Assembly (NCBI GenBank): GCA_022564695.1
Contig: JADFKX010000015.1
Coordinates: 1 to 20,517 of the forward strand
Direction of reading: 5' to 3'
Length of the DNA: 20,517 nucleotides
Origin: Chloroflexota bacterium
GTDB lineage: Bacteria; Chloroflexota; Dehalococcoidia; SM23-28-2; RBG-16-64-32
Shown: positions 6,152 to 13,262 of the stretch, piece by piece
Layout: each line of letters opens with the position of its first letter
How positions within the stretch are numbered: the first letter of the stretch is position 1
Made by a program: the position numbers and the translations under genes
Notes under the pieces: model-generated
Told to the model about the DNA's origin: nothing
Database searches by the model: none
Seen by the model: only the letters and a program-made list of their open reading frames with translations

Positions 6152-7129
6152 ATGAAACATCCAATGTTTGCTCTCGCTGCGGCAGCGGCGCTGCTGGTAG
6201 GCCTGATCGTCGGTGGACGAGGCGCTCAAGCAAGTACCGCCCTGGTTCTGGACTTCGAGGGGCTGGGGAACCTGGAGCGGATCCTCGACTTTTACGACGG
6301 AGGCTTTGGAGGATTCGGCAGTGGCCCGGGGCCGGCCTACGGCATCTCGTTTGGCCCGGATGCCCTGGCCCTCATAGACGCTGACGCTGGAGGCAGCGGC
6401 AATTTCGCAAACGAGCCCAGCGCCAACACCATAGCCTTCTTCCTAACTGGACCGGGCGTAGTAATGAACGTGACCAACGGCTTCACGACTGGCTTCTCGT
6501 TCTACTACACCTCGGCCCGAGTGGGGACTGTTACAGTCTACGATGGACCGAACGGGACCGGGAATGTGCTCGCAGCCGTCCCTGTGGAGAAGCAATACAA
6601 TACCTGCGGCGCCCCGGACCCCACCGGGGCTTTCTCGTGCTGGACCCCCGTTGGTGTCACCTTCGCTGGCACTGCCTTTTCCGTCAACTTTGGGGGCGTC
6701 TGGAACCAGACGGGCTTCGACGACATCACGTTGGGGTCGGCTACCCCGGGCGCGGAGGTGTTGGGCGCGGAGGAGATCGGAATTGACATCAAGCCGGGCA
6801 GCGACCGCAACTCCATCAACCCCAACAGCAAGGGGGTCATCCCGGTGGCTATTCTGGGCAGCTCCTCCTTTGACGTCACCACCGTGGATGTGACCACTCT
6901 GACGTTCGGTCCGGATGGGGCCACCCCTGCCCATGACCTGACCGATCCCATCGTTTATGCCGACCATTTCCAGGACGTGAATAGCGACGGCTTTATGGAC
7001 CTGGTCACCCACTATCGCACCAAGGTCACCGGCATCGCCAAGGGCGACCCAGAGGCCTGTCTTGCGGGAGTGACGACCGGCGGCTCGGCAATCTATGGTT
7101 GCGACGCCATCAAGACCGTCGGCAAGTAG
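6152..7129 (+). CDS. Secreted modular protein with a C-terminal IDIKPGS-type domain
   Basis: 325 residues, exported. Seen: a signal peptide (MKHPMFALAAAAALLVGLIV, then GGRGAQAS) with an AQA-S cleavage site near 27. A beta-rich region at about 28-200 carries WNQTGFDDITLGS, a FDDI pattern common at the end of PEP-CTERM-associated lectin-like domains. A spacer (about 200-212) leads to a C-terminal module, IDIKPGSDRNSINPNSKGVI, then PVAILGSSSFD, FGPDGA and FQDVNSDGFMDLVTHY. This module recurs in many secreted proteins of environmental bacteria and has no settled function that I know. DVNSDGFMDL resembles an EF-hand-like or dockerin-like calcium loop. There is no PEP-CTERM sorting tail, no lipobox and no LPXTG, so it is probably released or loosely surface-bound. 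GAGGAGA precedes the ATG. A lectin or carbohydrate-binding role is a guess. Confidence 0.82.
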   Translation: MKHPMFALAAAAALLVGLIVGGRGAQASTALVLDFEGLGNLERILDFYDGGFGGFGSGPGPAYGISFGPDALALIDADAGGSGNFANEPSANTIAFFLTGPGVVMNVTNGFTTGFSFYYTSARVGTVTVYDGPNGTGNVLAAVPVEKQYNTCGAPDPTGAFSCWTPVGVTFAGTAFSVNFGGVWNQTGFDDITLGSATPGAEVLGAEEIGIDIKPGSDRNSINPNSKGVIPVAILGSSSFDVTTVDVTTLTFGPDGATPAHDLTDPIVYADHFQDVNSDGFMDLVTHYRTKVTGIAKGDPEACLAGVTTGGSAIYGCDAIKTVGK

Positions 7130-7159
7130 CCGCCTGCTCGCAGCCGTCAGATGCAGCTA

Positions 7160-7186
7160 GGGGCGGGGCCTCATCGGCCCTGCCCC
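7160..7186. terminator. GC-rich hairpin between convergent genes
   Basis: Arms GGGGCGGGGCC and GGCCCTGCCCC pair at 10 of 11 positions around a TCATC loop. It lies 30 bases after the secreted-protein stop and about 70 bases beyond the meaB stop, a typical position for a terminator serving both strands. No T-run is present on either side, so efficiency is unclear. Confidence 0.55.
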
Positions 7187-7254
7187 TGGCGCGGCGTCCA
7201 GGATACGCTTGGATAGGAGGTCAGCGACGCGTTTGATACCTCTTTGGCGCCCAC

Positions 7255-8193
7255 CTAGCCATCTGCCTGTATCAGCCGCTCCGCCGCCGTGTGCGGGTCC
7301 AGCTCCCGCTTGGCGATCGATTCCACCAGCTCGTCCAGGCGGCCGTTCGCCTCCGCCGTCGCCAACACCCGCGACAGCAGCTCCTCCCCGGCCAGCGCCA
7401 GGAGCTGACGCCGAGCCCTGTGCCGCCGCGCCTCCTCCAACCGTCCCGAAGTCTCCAGAAAGCTGCGGTGGCGGTCTATCGCATCGGCCAGCTCCACCAC
7501 CCCCCGGCCCCTGATCGCCACAGTCTTCAGAATCGGCACCTCCCAGCCCTCGTCCCGGTTCAGGTTGAGGTAGGCGTGCAACTGCTGAGCTGTGATGTCG
7601 GCGCGCGGCTGATCGGCCTTGTTGACGACCAGTATGTCGGCGATCTCCAGGATGCCCGCCTTGATCGCCTGAACCTCGTCGCCAGCCCCCGGCACGCTGA
7701 TGACGACCGTCGTGTGGGCGGTATCGGCCACCTCCACCTCGTCCTGCCCCGCCCCTACCGTCTCCACGATGATGATGTCCTTGTGTGCCGCGTCCAGCAC
7801 GGTAGTGACGTCGCTCGTGGTAGACGCCAGGCCGCCCAGGGCGCCGCGCGTGGCCATGGAGCGGATGAACACACCGGGGTCAGAGGTCAGCTCCTGCATG
7901 CGGATGCGATCGCCCAGGACGGCGCCGTGGCTGAAGGGGCTGGTTGGGTCGACAGCGACGATGCCGACAGTGCGGTCGCGCGTTCGGTACTCGCGCGCCA
8001 GGACGCCCACCAGCGTACTCTTACCGGAGCCTGTTGGCCCCGTCATGCCGATGATATGGGCGTGTCCGGTGTGGCCGAACAGAGCCTTCATCGCCTCTCG
8101 GCCCTCGGGGTAGCCGTTCTCTACGAAGCTGAGGAGACGCGACAGCGCCCGCTTGTCGCCGTCCAGCAGACGGGCGACCAGATCATCGGTCAC
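7255..8193 (-). CDS. meaB: MeaB, methylmalonyl-CoA mutase-associated GTPase chaperone
   Basis: 312 residues. SIMIBI-class G protein that gates delivery of adenosylcobalamin to methylmalonyl-CoA mutase and protects it from inactivation, hydrolysing GTP. Seen: an N-terminal helical region (TDDLVARLLDGDKRALSRLL), Walker A GPTGSGKS at 52-59, VDPTSPFSHGAVLGDRIRMQ, ETVGAGQDEVEVADTAH, and NKAD for guanine specificity. A C-terminal dimerisation region follows (LSRVLATAEANGRLDELVES). The start is set at GTG 8193, whose GTGA overlaps the stop of the cobalamin-binding subunit. The N-terminus then matches the family. An ATG at 8238 is in frame but would overlap that subunit by 49 bases. Its position right after the B12 subunit is the usual one and confirms the role. 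A decayed partial copy lies at 5858-5989. Confidence 0.96.
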   Translation of the reverse strand: MTDDLVARLLDGDKRALSRLLSFVENGYPEGREAMKALFGHTGHAHIIGMTGPTGSGKSTLVGVLAREYRTRDRTVGIVAVDPTSPFSHGAVLGDRIRMQELTSDPGVFIRSMATRGALGGLASTTSDVTTVLDAAHKDIIIVETVGAGQDEVEVADTAHTTVVISVPGAGDEVQAIKAGILEIADILVVNKADQPRADITAQQLHAYLNLNRDEGWEVPILKTVAIRGRGVVELADAIDRHRSFLETSGRLEEARRHRARRQLLALAGEELLSRVLATAEANGRLDELVESIAKRELDPHTAAERLIQADG

Positions 8194-8612
8194 GACTTGC
8201 TTGGCGCGCCTTTGGCGGGGACGTTCTTTCGCACCCACTCCACGATGTCCAGGGTGGAGGCGCCGGGGCCAAAGACCCCCTGGAATCCTATCTTCTCCAG
8301 AATCGGTATATCCGCCCGCGGTATGATCCCTCCGCAGAACAGCACCAGATCGTCCATCTTCCGCTTCTTTAACTCCTCCACCACGCGGGGGAACAGCTCC
8401 AGGTGCGCCCCGGACAGGATGGACAGACCGATGACGTCAGCGTCTTCCTGAAGCGCCGTCTCCGCTATCATCTCCGGCGTCTGCCGGATGCCGGTGTAGA
8501 CAACCTCCATACCGGCGTCCCGCAGGGCTCGAGCCACCACCTTGGCGCCACGGTCATGACCGTCCAGGCCGGGCTTGGCGATGATTACCTTGATCTTGCC
8601 CTCTTGATTCAT
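8190..8612 (-). CDS. Methylmalonyl-CoA mutase, cobalamin-binding subunit
   Basis: 140 residues forming a stand-alone B12-binding Rossmann domain, the C-terminal part of classical mutases encoded as a separate chain. Seen: VIIAKPGLDGHDRGAKVVAR with the base-off/His-on motif DxHxxG (D17, H19, G22; H19 is the cobalt ligand). Also seen are VYTGIRQTPE, VIGLSILSGAH, and the GG motif in LVLFCGGIIP that packs against the nucleotide tail. It must pair with the catalytic subunit at 10035-11702, which has no B12 domain of its own. AGGGAGGG lies about 11 bases before the ATG. The stop overlaps the meaB GTG start. An extended -10 element at 8640-8650 could give this subunit and meaB their own transcript. 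Confidence 0.95.
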   Translation of the reverse strand: MNQEGKIKVIIAKPGLDGHDRGAKVVARALRDAGMEVVYTGIRQTPEMIAETALQEDADVIGLSILSGAHLELFPRVVEELKKRKMDDLVLFCGGIIPRADIPILEKIGFQGVFGPGASTLDIVEWVRKNVPAKGAPSKS

Positions 8613-8639
8613 CTGTGAACGAACCCTCCCTGTGAGACG

Positions 8640-8650
8640 ATTATATAGCA
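8640..8650 (-). promoter_or_regulatory. Extended -10 promoter element before the B12 subunit gene
   Basis: Minus-strand TGCTATATAAT: a TGn extension followed by TATATA, overlapping TATAAT. It lies in the only sizeable gap (102 bases) inside the methylmalonyl-CoA cluster, 28 bases before the B12 subunit ATG. There is no good -35, as expected for extended -10 promoters. Confidence 0.55.
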
Positions 8651-8714
8651 GAGGCAGGTTCAGAAGCGAACGGAGGGCTCAATGTCAGGTCGCAGAGTCG
8701 GCCGCAGCCCGACG

Positions 8715-9128
8715 CTACCGCCGCTCGATGAGTTGGATCGGCACGCCGTGGGCCGACGACGCCCTCACGCGGGCGACGCGGCTGCCCGGCCAAATTCCCT
8801 GCTCCGGATCGGAGACGCGGGCGCCCTTCCCACGCAGATAACCGACCGCCTCATCGAGATCATCCACCTCGATGCTTATCGAGAAGAACCCCTCGCCCCG
8901 CTCCTTGAACTGCTCCGCGAACCGCCCCTTCTCCGCCACCGGCTGCACCAGCTCGATGAAGGCGTCGCCGACGGGCAGACGAGCGGCCTTGAAGCCGGAG
9001 CCCAGCGGCTGCTCCAGAGTGGCGTCCACCTTCAGCCCTAAGTTACGCTCCCACTTGGCGGCGGCGTCCGCCAGATCCTCGGTAGCGATGACGACGTGAT
9101 CGATGCGCTTGAACGTTGCCATCGCCAT
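8715..9128 (-). CDS. VOC-family protein, epimerase-like paralogue with altered metal site
   Basis: 137 residues, vicinal oxygen chelate (glyoxalase) fold as two beta-alpha-beta3 halves: FKRIDHVVIATEDLADAAAK, DAFIELVQP, ERGEGFFSISIEVDDLDEA and VPIQLIE. It aligns with the neighbouring methylmalonyl-CoA epimerase over its length (GEGFFSISI against GEGLHHICF). It keeps H11 and E59 of the four expected metal ligands. The third is Ser83 instead of His and the fourth Gln132 instead of Glu, so binding of Co/Mn/Ni/Zn as in the epimerase is doubtful. The start ATG 9128 shares one base with the epimerase stop (TGATG); a GTG at 9131 is the alternative. Gene duplication followed by divergence is the likeliest origin. 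Function unknown. Confidence 0.85.
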   Translation of the reverse strand: MAMATFKRIDHVVIATEDLADAAAKWERNLGLKVDATLEQPLGSGFKAARLPVGDAFIELVQPVAEKGRFAEQFKERGEGFFSISIEVDDLDEAVGYLRGKGARVSDPEQGIWPGSRVARVRASSAHGVPIQLIERR

Positions 9129-9529
9129 CACTCTACCGGCGTCGCCAGCTCGACGAGGACGCCGCGGCTCGCCTTCGGATGCAGGAAGCAGATCATGCCC
9201 GCCAGCCCGCGCCGTGGCTGCTGGTCGATAAGCTCAACCCCCTTCGCCTTCAGCCCCTCCAGCTCCGCGGCCACGTCAGGTGTCTGGAAGCAGATGTGGT
9301 GCAGCCCCTCACCCTTCCGCTCCAGGAAGCGCCCCACCGGCGACTCCGGCGATAGCGGCTCCAGCAGCTCGATCTCGCTCCCGCCGATGGTGAGGAGGGC
9401 GGCCTTCACCCCCTGCTCCTCCACCGTGGCGGACGCCTGCACCGGCAGGCCAAGCGTCTCACTGTAGAACTTCAGCGCCTCGTCCAGGCTGCGGACCGCG
9501 ACGCCGATGTGATGGATCTTCTCAATCAT
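9128..9529 (-). CDS. mce: Methylmalonyl-CoA epimerase
   Basis: 133 residues, VOC fold. Interconverts (2S)- and (2R)-methylmalonyl-CoA so that the mutase can use or supply it. Seen: KIHHIGVAVRSLDEALKFY, then ETLGLPV, GGSEIELLEPLSPESPVGRF, GEGLHHICFQTPDV, then LIDQQPRRG and GVLVELA. The four expected metal ligands are present (H7, E54, H78, E127 by motif position), as is the family's typical LSPESPVGRFLE segment. The start at 9529 is supported by AGGAGGGG directly upstream and by an ATGA overlap with the DinB-like gene. The frame stays open to 9748, but that extension lies inside the DinB-like gene. Placement between the mutase subunits confirms the assignment over a generic glyoxalase. Confidence 0.93.
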   Translation of the reverse strand: MIEKIHHIGVAVRSLDEALKFYSETLGLPVQASATVEEQGVKAALLTIGGSEIELLEPLSPESPVGRFLERKGEGLHHICFQTPDVAAELEGLKAKGVELIDQQPRRGLAGMICFLHPKASRGVLVELATPVE

Positions 9530-9984
9530 ATCCCCTCCTGCTGACGCCATTCCCTGATGTCGGCGGCGTGACCCTTTTCGCCGTTGAGCAAGCCATCGGT
9601 TAGCATGCGCACCATCTGGCCAGCAGCGAATACACCCTCGGGCTGGGCGTTCAGGGCGTCGATGAACTGGCGGCGCGAGTCCTCCAGCTCGAACATCGCC
9701 TGCGGCAGGGAGAAGAGGTTGCGCGAGCGCATCAGCCCAACGTTCCAATCGTCTACCTCCTCCAGGCGAAGGGTGGCGAGCTGAGGGATGTGGCCGCGGC
9801 TGATCCGCTGCAGGTCCGGGACGGCGAACTGCTCCCAGGACGCTAGGTGGCAGAGGACGTCCTTGACGGACCAGCTGCCGAAGGCGGCAACCGTCATCTT
9901 CTCCTCCGGGATGCCGTTGATAGCGTCCTGCGTCTCCCCGCGGACGGTCTCCAGGGCGGCGATGGCCTCTGACTTGTCACTCAT
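9526..9984 (-). CDS. DinB-like four-helix-bundle protein (ClbS/DfsB-type)
   Basis: 152 residues, predicted all-helical. Seen: SWSVKDVLCHLASWE at 37-51, the classic DinB/DfsB helix-2 motif, and GEKGHAADIREWRQQ near the C-terminus. H46 and H139 are probable metal ligands; a third ligand is not obvious (H65 is a candidate). The superfamily includes metal-dependent thiol transferases, maleylpyruvate isomerases and colibactin-resistance hydrolases, so the reaction cannot be named. It lies 50 bases after the mutase catalytic subunit and overlaps the epimerase by 4 bases (ATGA), so it is probably co-transcribed and coupled. This is not a known component of methylmalonyl-CoA metabolism. Confidence 0.82.
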   Translation of the reverse strand: MSDKSEAIAALETVRGETQDAINGIPEEKMTVAAFGSWSVKDVLCHLASWEQFAVPDLQRISRGHIPQLATLRLEEVDDWNVGLMRSRNLFSLPQAMFELEDSRRQFIDALNAQPEGVFAAGQMVRMLTDGLLNGEKGHAADIREWRQQEGI

Positions 9985-10034
9985 GGGACGGGCCCCTTCT
10001 AGATACAGGCATGTTTTGATCGTTTCTAGCCTGG

Positions 10035-11702
10035 TCAGATCACCACAACCTCGCGCTGCTCGCCGAAGAACTCACGCGTCACGGCGCAGATCTCGCCGAT
10101 CGTCACGTAGCTCTCCGCGCACTCAATGAAGACCGGCATCAGGTTCGCGTCGGAGCGGGCAGCCTCGTCCAGCCGCTTGAGCATCTGCTGGACACGACCG
10201 TCGTCGCGCTCCGACCGCACGCGCCGCAGGCGCTCCAGCTGCCGCTGGACCACCTCCTCCCGAATGCGCAGGATCTCCGGCTCCGCCTCCTCCTCGGTCG
10301 TGAACTCGTTGACGCCGACAACCGTGCGCTCGCCGCGGTCAACCTGCATCTGTATGCGGTAAGAGTTCTCCTGGATCTCGCGCTGCTGGAACCCCATCTC
10401 GATGGCTTTCAGCGCCCCGCCTATATCGTCGATGCGCTCTATGTACTTGAACGCCTCCTCCTCAATGCGGTCTGTCAGCCTCTCCACGTAGTAGGACCCA
10501 CCGATCGCGTCGATAACGTCGGCCACGCCGGATTCGTGGGCTATGATCTGCTGCGTGCGGAGCGCAATCTGCGCTGTCTTCTCCGTGGGCAGCGCCAGCG
10601 CCTCATCCATAGAGTTGGTGTGCAGGGACTGGGTGCCGCCCAGGACGGCGGCCAGCGCCTGCAGCGTGGTGCGAACGATGTTGTTCTCCGGCTGCTGCGC
10701 GGTGAGAGTGGCGCCTCCGGTCTGGGTGTGGAAGCGAAGCATCATCGAGCGCGGGTCCTTGGCGCCGAAGCGCTCCTTAGCGATGCGAGCCCACATTCGG
10801 CGTGCGGCGCGGAACTTCGCCACCTCCTCCAGGAAGTTGGTGTAGGAGGCGAAGAAGAACGACAGCCTTGGCGCGAAATCATCGAACTTCAGCCCCACAT
10901 CCAGCGCCGCCTTCACGTAGGCGATGGCGTTGGCAAAGGTGAACGCCACCTCCTGCACAGCCGTGCAGCCGGCCTCCCGCATGTGGTAGCCGCTTATGCT
11001 GATCGTATTCCACTGGGGCAGGTTTTCCTTGCACCAGGAGAAGACGTCAGTGATCAGGCGCATGGAGCTCTCCGGCGGGTAAATGTAGGTGCCGCGAGCG
11101 ATGTACTCCTTGAGGATATCGTGCTGCGTGGTGCCGCCTATCTTGGTGAGGTCAGCGCCCTGCTTCTTCGCCACCGCCACATAAAAAGCGAGAAGGATCG
11201 CGGCCGTGGAGTTGATCGTCATGGAGGTGGTTACCTTGTCCAGGGGTATCTCCTTGAACAGGAGCTCCATATCGGCCAGCGAGGAGATGGCCACCCCCAC
11301 CTTGCCCACCTCCGCCAACGCCATCGTGTGGTCAGAGTCGTAGCCGATCTGCGTCGGCAGGTCGAAGGCGACGGAGAGGCCGGTCTGGCCGTGATCCAGC
11401 AGGTAGCGGTATCGCTCGTTGGACTCCTCCGCATCGCCGAAACCGGCGTACTGGCGCATAGTCCAGAACCGGCCGCGGTACATAGTGGGCTGGACGCCGC
11501 GGGTGTAAGGGTACTCGCCCGGGAACCCAAGCCGCTCCAGGTAGCGCCCGCCGTCAATATCCTCGCGGGTGTGAACCGGGTCTACGGGGGCCCCATCAGA
11601 CGTCTCAAACGGGTAGTCGCGTTCTGGACGGCGCTGGACGGATTGGGCGTACGGGCCCTCCATCCATTCCTTTTTTGAATCGCTGTGGTTGCTCTGGGAC
11701 AT
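10035..11702 (-). CDS. mcmA: Methylmalonyl-CoA mutase, catalytic (large) subunit
   Basis: 555 residues: the substrate-binding TIM barrel alone, ending before any B12 domain (that domain is the separate chain at 8190-8612). Rearranges (2R)-methylmalonyl-CoA to succinyl-CoA by adenosylcobalamin radical chemistry. Seen: RGRFWTMRQYAGF, GLSVAFDLPTQIGYDSD, HDILKEYIARGTYIYPP, ISISGYHMREAG, FAPRLSFFFA and TQSLHTNSMDEALALPT. Y85, R203 and H240 align with Tyr89, Arg207 and His244 of the Propionibacterium enzyme. The Tyr/Arg pair favours methylmalonyl-CoA over isobutyryl-CoA. Start ATG 11702, three bases after GAGGAG and about 12 bases after the predicted transcript start from TTGACA-18-TACACT. An in-frame upstream extension of 21 residues crosses this promoter and is rejected. 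It heads the cluster. Confidence 0.97.
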   Translation of the reverse strand: MSQSNHSDSKKEWMEGPYAQSVQRRPERDYPFETSDGAPVDPVHTREDIDGGRYLERLGFPGEYPYTRGVQPTMYRGRFWTMRQYAGFGDAEESNERYRYLLDHGQTGLSVAFDLPTQIGYDSDHTMALAEVGKVGVAISSLADMELLFKEIPLDKVTTSMTINSTAAILLAFYVAVAKKQGADLTKIGGTTQHDILKEYIARGTYIYPPESSMRLITDVFSWCKENLPQWNTISISGYHMREAGCTAVQEVAFTFANAIAYVKAALDVGLKFDDFAPRLSFFFASYTNFLEEVAKFRAARRMWARIAKERFGAKDPRSMMLRFHTQTGGATLTAQQPENNIVRTTLQALAAVLGGTQSLHTNSMDEALALPTEKTAQIALRTQQIIAHESGVADVIDAIGGSYYVERLTDRIEEEAFKYIERIDDIGGALKAIEMGFQQREIQENSYRIQMQVDRGERTVVGVNEFTTEEEAEPEILRIREEVVQRQLERLRRVRSERDDGRVQQMLKRLDEAARSDANLMPVFIECAESYVTIGEICAVTREFFGEQREVVVI

Positions 11703-11720
11703 GGGCTCCTCGCGGGACTG

Positions 11721-11750
11721 AGTGTATCGCGGGCAAAACAGGAGTGTCAA
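11721..11750 (-). promoter_or_regulatory. Sigma70-type promoter of the methylmalonyl-CoA cluster
   Basis: Minus-strand TTGACA (11745-11750), 18-base spacer, TACACT (11721-11726). The -35 is a perfect consensus match. The predicted start near 11714 leaves only about 12 bases of leader before the mutase ATG, including GAGGAG. Confidence 0.72.
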
Positions 11751-11790
11751 CGAAACGCAATCCACGCCACTACCTACTCCAGATAGCCAA

Positions 11791-11799
11791 TGCTATACT
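11791..11799 (+). promoter_or_regulatory. Extended -10 promoter of the cation-exchanger gene
   Basis: TGCTATACT has the TGn extension plus TATACT (5 of 6 to consensus). It overlaps the ATG at 11790 that would otherwise open the exchanger frame, so translation probably starts further down, at about 11859-11865. Confidence 0.55.
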
Positions 11800-11864
11800 G
11801 TGCCGTTGACGATGCTTTCCCGCAACGCGTACCGTCGCTCCCCGCTGGTCGGCGCTCCTTGCCT

Positions 11865-13169
11865 GTGAGCGCCACCTCCGCTCGCCACTGGACGCTCATC
11901 GCCATCGCGGCCCTTCTTGCCTCGCCGGCGCCGGTGCTACGCCTGCTGGAGATAACGGGAGCGGCGCACCCGGACCTGGGCAACGTGGGGTCGTCCTTGC
12001 TGTTCGGGCTGGCGATCATGGCGGCGGCCACGCTCCTTATCTGGGCCTCCGATGTAGCGGAGACAGAGATGCCGGCAACGCTGGCGCTGGTGCTACTTGC
12101 CCTCATTGCGGTGCTGCCGGAGTACGCCGTGGACCTGTTCTTCGCCTGGACGGCGCCGAACGTGCCGGATTGTATTCAGCCGGATTTCCCACTGGACTGT
12201 GCCGGCGGCGTCAGTGACATCGCTCACCCCAGAAACCTGGCGATAGCCAACATGACCGGCGCCAACCGGCTACTGGTCGGGATGGCCTGGCCGATGATCT
12301 TCCTCATCTTCTGGTGGCGCACGCGCTCCCGGTCCATGGTCGTGGAACGCTCCAACTCCCTGGGCATCCTCTTCCTCGGCGCCGCTACCCTGTACAGCTT
12401 CTCCATCCCTATCCGCGGCCACCTATCCCTCATAGACACAGCGGTGATGTTCACAATCTTCGCCGCCTATATGTTCCTCTCCTCGCGTTCACCAAGCCGA
12501 CACGTAGAGGAGTTCGTGGGGCCGTCAGCAGCCATCGGCGCCCTGTCAAAACCGCACCGCCGGTTGACGATCATAGCGATTTTCGTCTACGCGGCGACGG
12601 TGATCTTCGCCGCGGCGGAGCCGTTCGCCGAGGGGCTGGTGAATACGGGCACGGAGCTGGGCATCGACGAGTTCATCCTGGTGCAGTGGCTGGCGCCGCT
12701 CGCCTCCGAGTCCCCAGAGTTCCTCCTGGCAGGGCTTCTGGCTGCCCGCGGCCGCCACGGCGCCGCCATGACTATACTTATCGCCTCCAAGGTGGGCCAG
12801 TGGACGCTGCTCATCGGCAGCCTGCCGCTGGCCTTCGCCATCTCCGATGGCTCCCTCCAGCCGCTGAACTTCGACGCTCGTCAGGCGGAGGAGGTCTTTC
12901 TCACCGCCGCCCAGTCGCTGTTCGCCGTAGCGATCTTCGTTAACCTGCGCCTGAGCTACCGAGAGGCGATCCTGCTCGCTGCCCTGTTCACCACCCAGCT
13001 TTTCTTCTTCGACACTACCATCAGACTGGTGTACGGCATGCTTTACCTCCTCCTGGCGCTGGTTATGTTTGTGCGCGACATCCCAGCGATGCCCAACCTG
13101 TGGAGCGCGGCCCGCGAGACTGCTCTCCAGTCGCAGGCCGACGATCCCCCCGAAAGAGCACCGCCGTAA
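11865..13169 (+). CDS. CaCA-superfamily sodium/calcium-type cation exchanger
   Basis: About 434 residues from GTG 11865, polytopic with roughly 10-11 hydrophobic helices. Seen: two inverted alpha-repeats. Repeat 1 has LALIAVLPEYAVDLFF followed by ANMTGANRLLVG. Repeat 2 has WLAPLASESPEFLLAGLLAA followed by ILIASKVGQWTLLIGSLP. The acidic residues in LPE and SPE are the ion-site positions known in NCX-type exchangers. An insert of about 20 residues with two cysteines (VPDCIQPDFPLDCAGG) separates the two halves of repeat 1; if periplasmic it could form a disulphide. The start is uncertain: an ATG at 11790 lies inside the likely -10 element, and TTG 11859 and GTG 11865 are the options after it. 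Divergent from the mutase gene. Antiport of Ca2+ for Na+ or H+ is a family inference. Confidence 0.85.
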   Translation: MSATSARHWTLIAIAALLASPAPVLRLLEITGAAHPDLGNVGSSLLFGLAIMAAATLLIWASDVAETEMPATLALVLLALIAVLPEYAVDLFFAWTAPNVPDCIQPDFPLDCAGGVSDIAHPRNLAIANMTGANRLLVGMAWPMIFLIFWWRTRSRSMVVERSNSLGILFLGAATLYSFSIPIRGHLSLIDTAVMFTIFAAYMFLSSRSPSRHVEEFVGPSAAIGALSKPHRRLTIIAIFVYAATVIFAAAEPFAEGLVNTGTELGIDEFILVQWLAPLASESPEFLLAGLLAARGRHGAAMTILIASKVGQWTLLIGSLPLAFAISDGSLQPLNFDARQAEEVFLTAAQSLFAVAIFVNLRLSYREAILLAALFTTQLFFFDTTIRLVYGMLYLLLALVMFVRDIPAMPNLWSAARETALQSQADDPPERAPP

Positions 13170-13262
13170 CCTCCCCGATCTGCGGCCTGTATCGTCCTCC
13201 TGCGCTCGCGCGTCTCTATTAGGTAAGTAAACGGGTTTTACCATCAGAAGCTCGAGTGGAGA

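Noticed and set aside
7291..8451. Open plus-strand frame of 386 codons
   Set aside because: Antisense to meaB and the cobalamin-binding subunit; composition is a mirror of those genes and no domain is visible.
9530..9748. 73-codon N-terminal extension of the epimerase
   Set aside because: It would lie wholly inside the DinB-like gene, while ATG 9529 has a strong AGGAGGGG and gives the normal family N-terminus.
10536..11678. Open plus-strand frame of 380 codons
   Set aside because: It lies entirely antisense to the firmly identified mutase catalytic subunit. Long antisense frames are expected in GC-rich genes; it has no recognisable motif.
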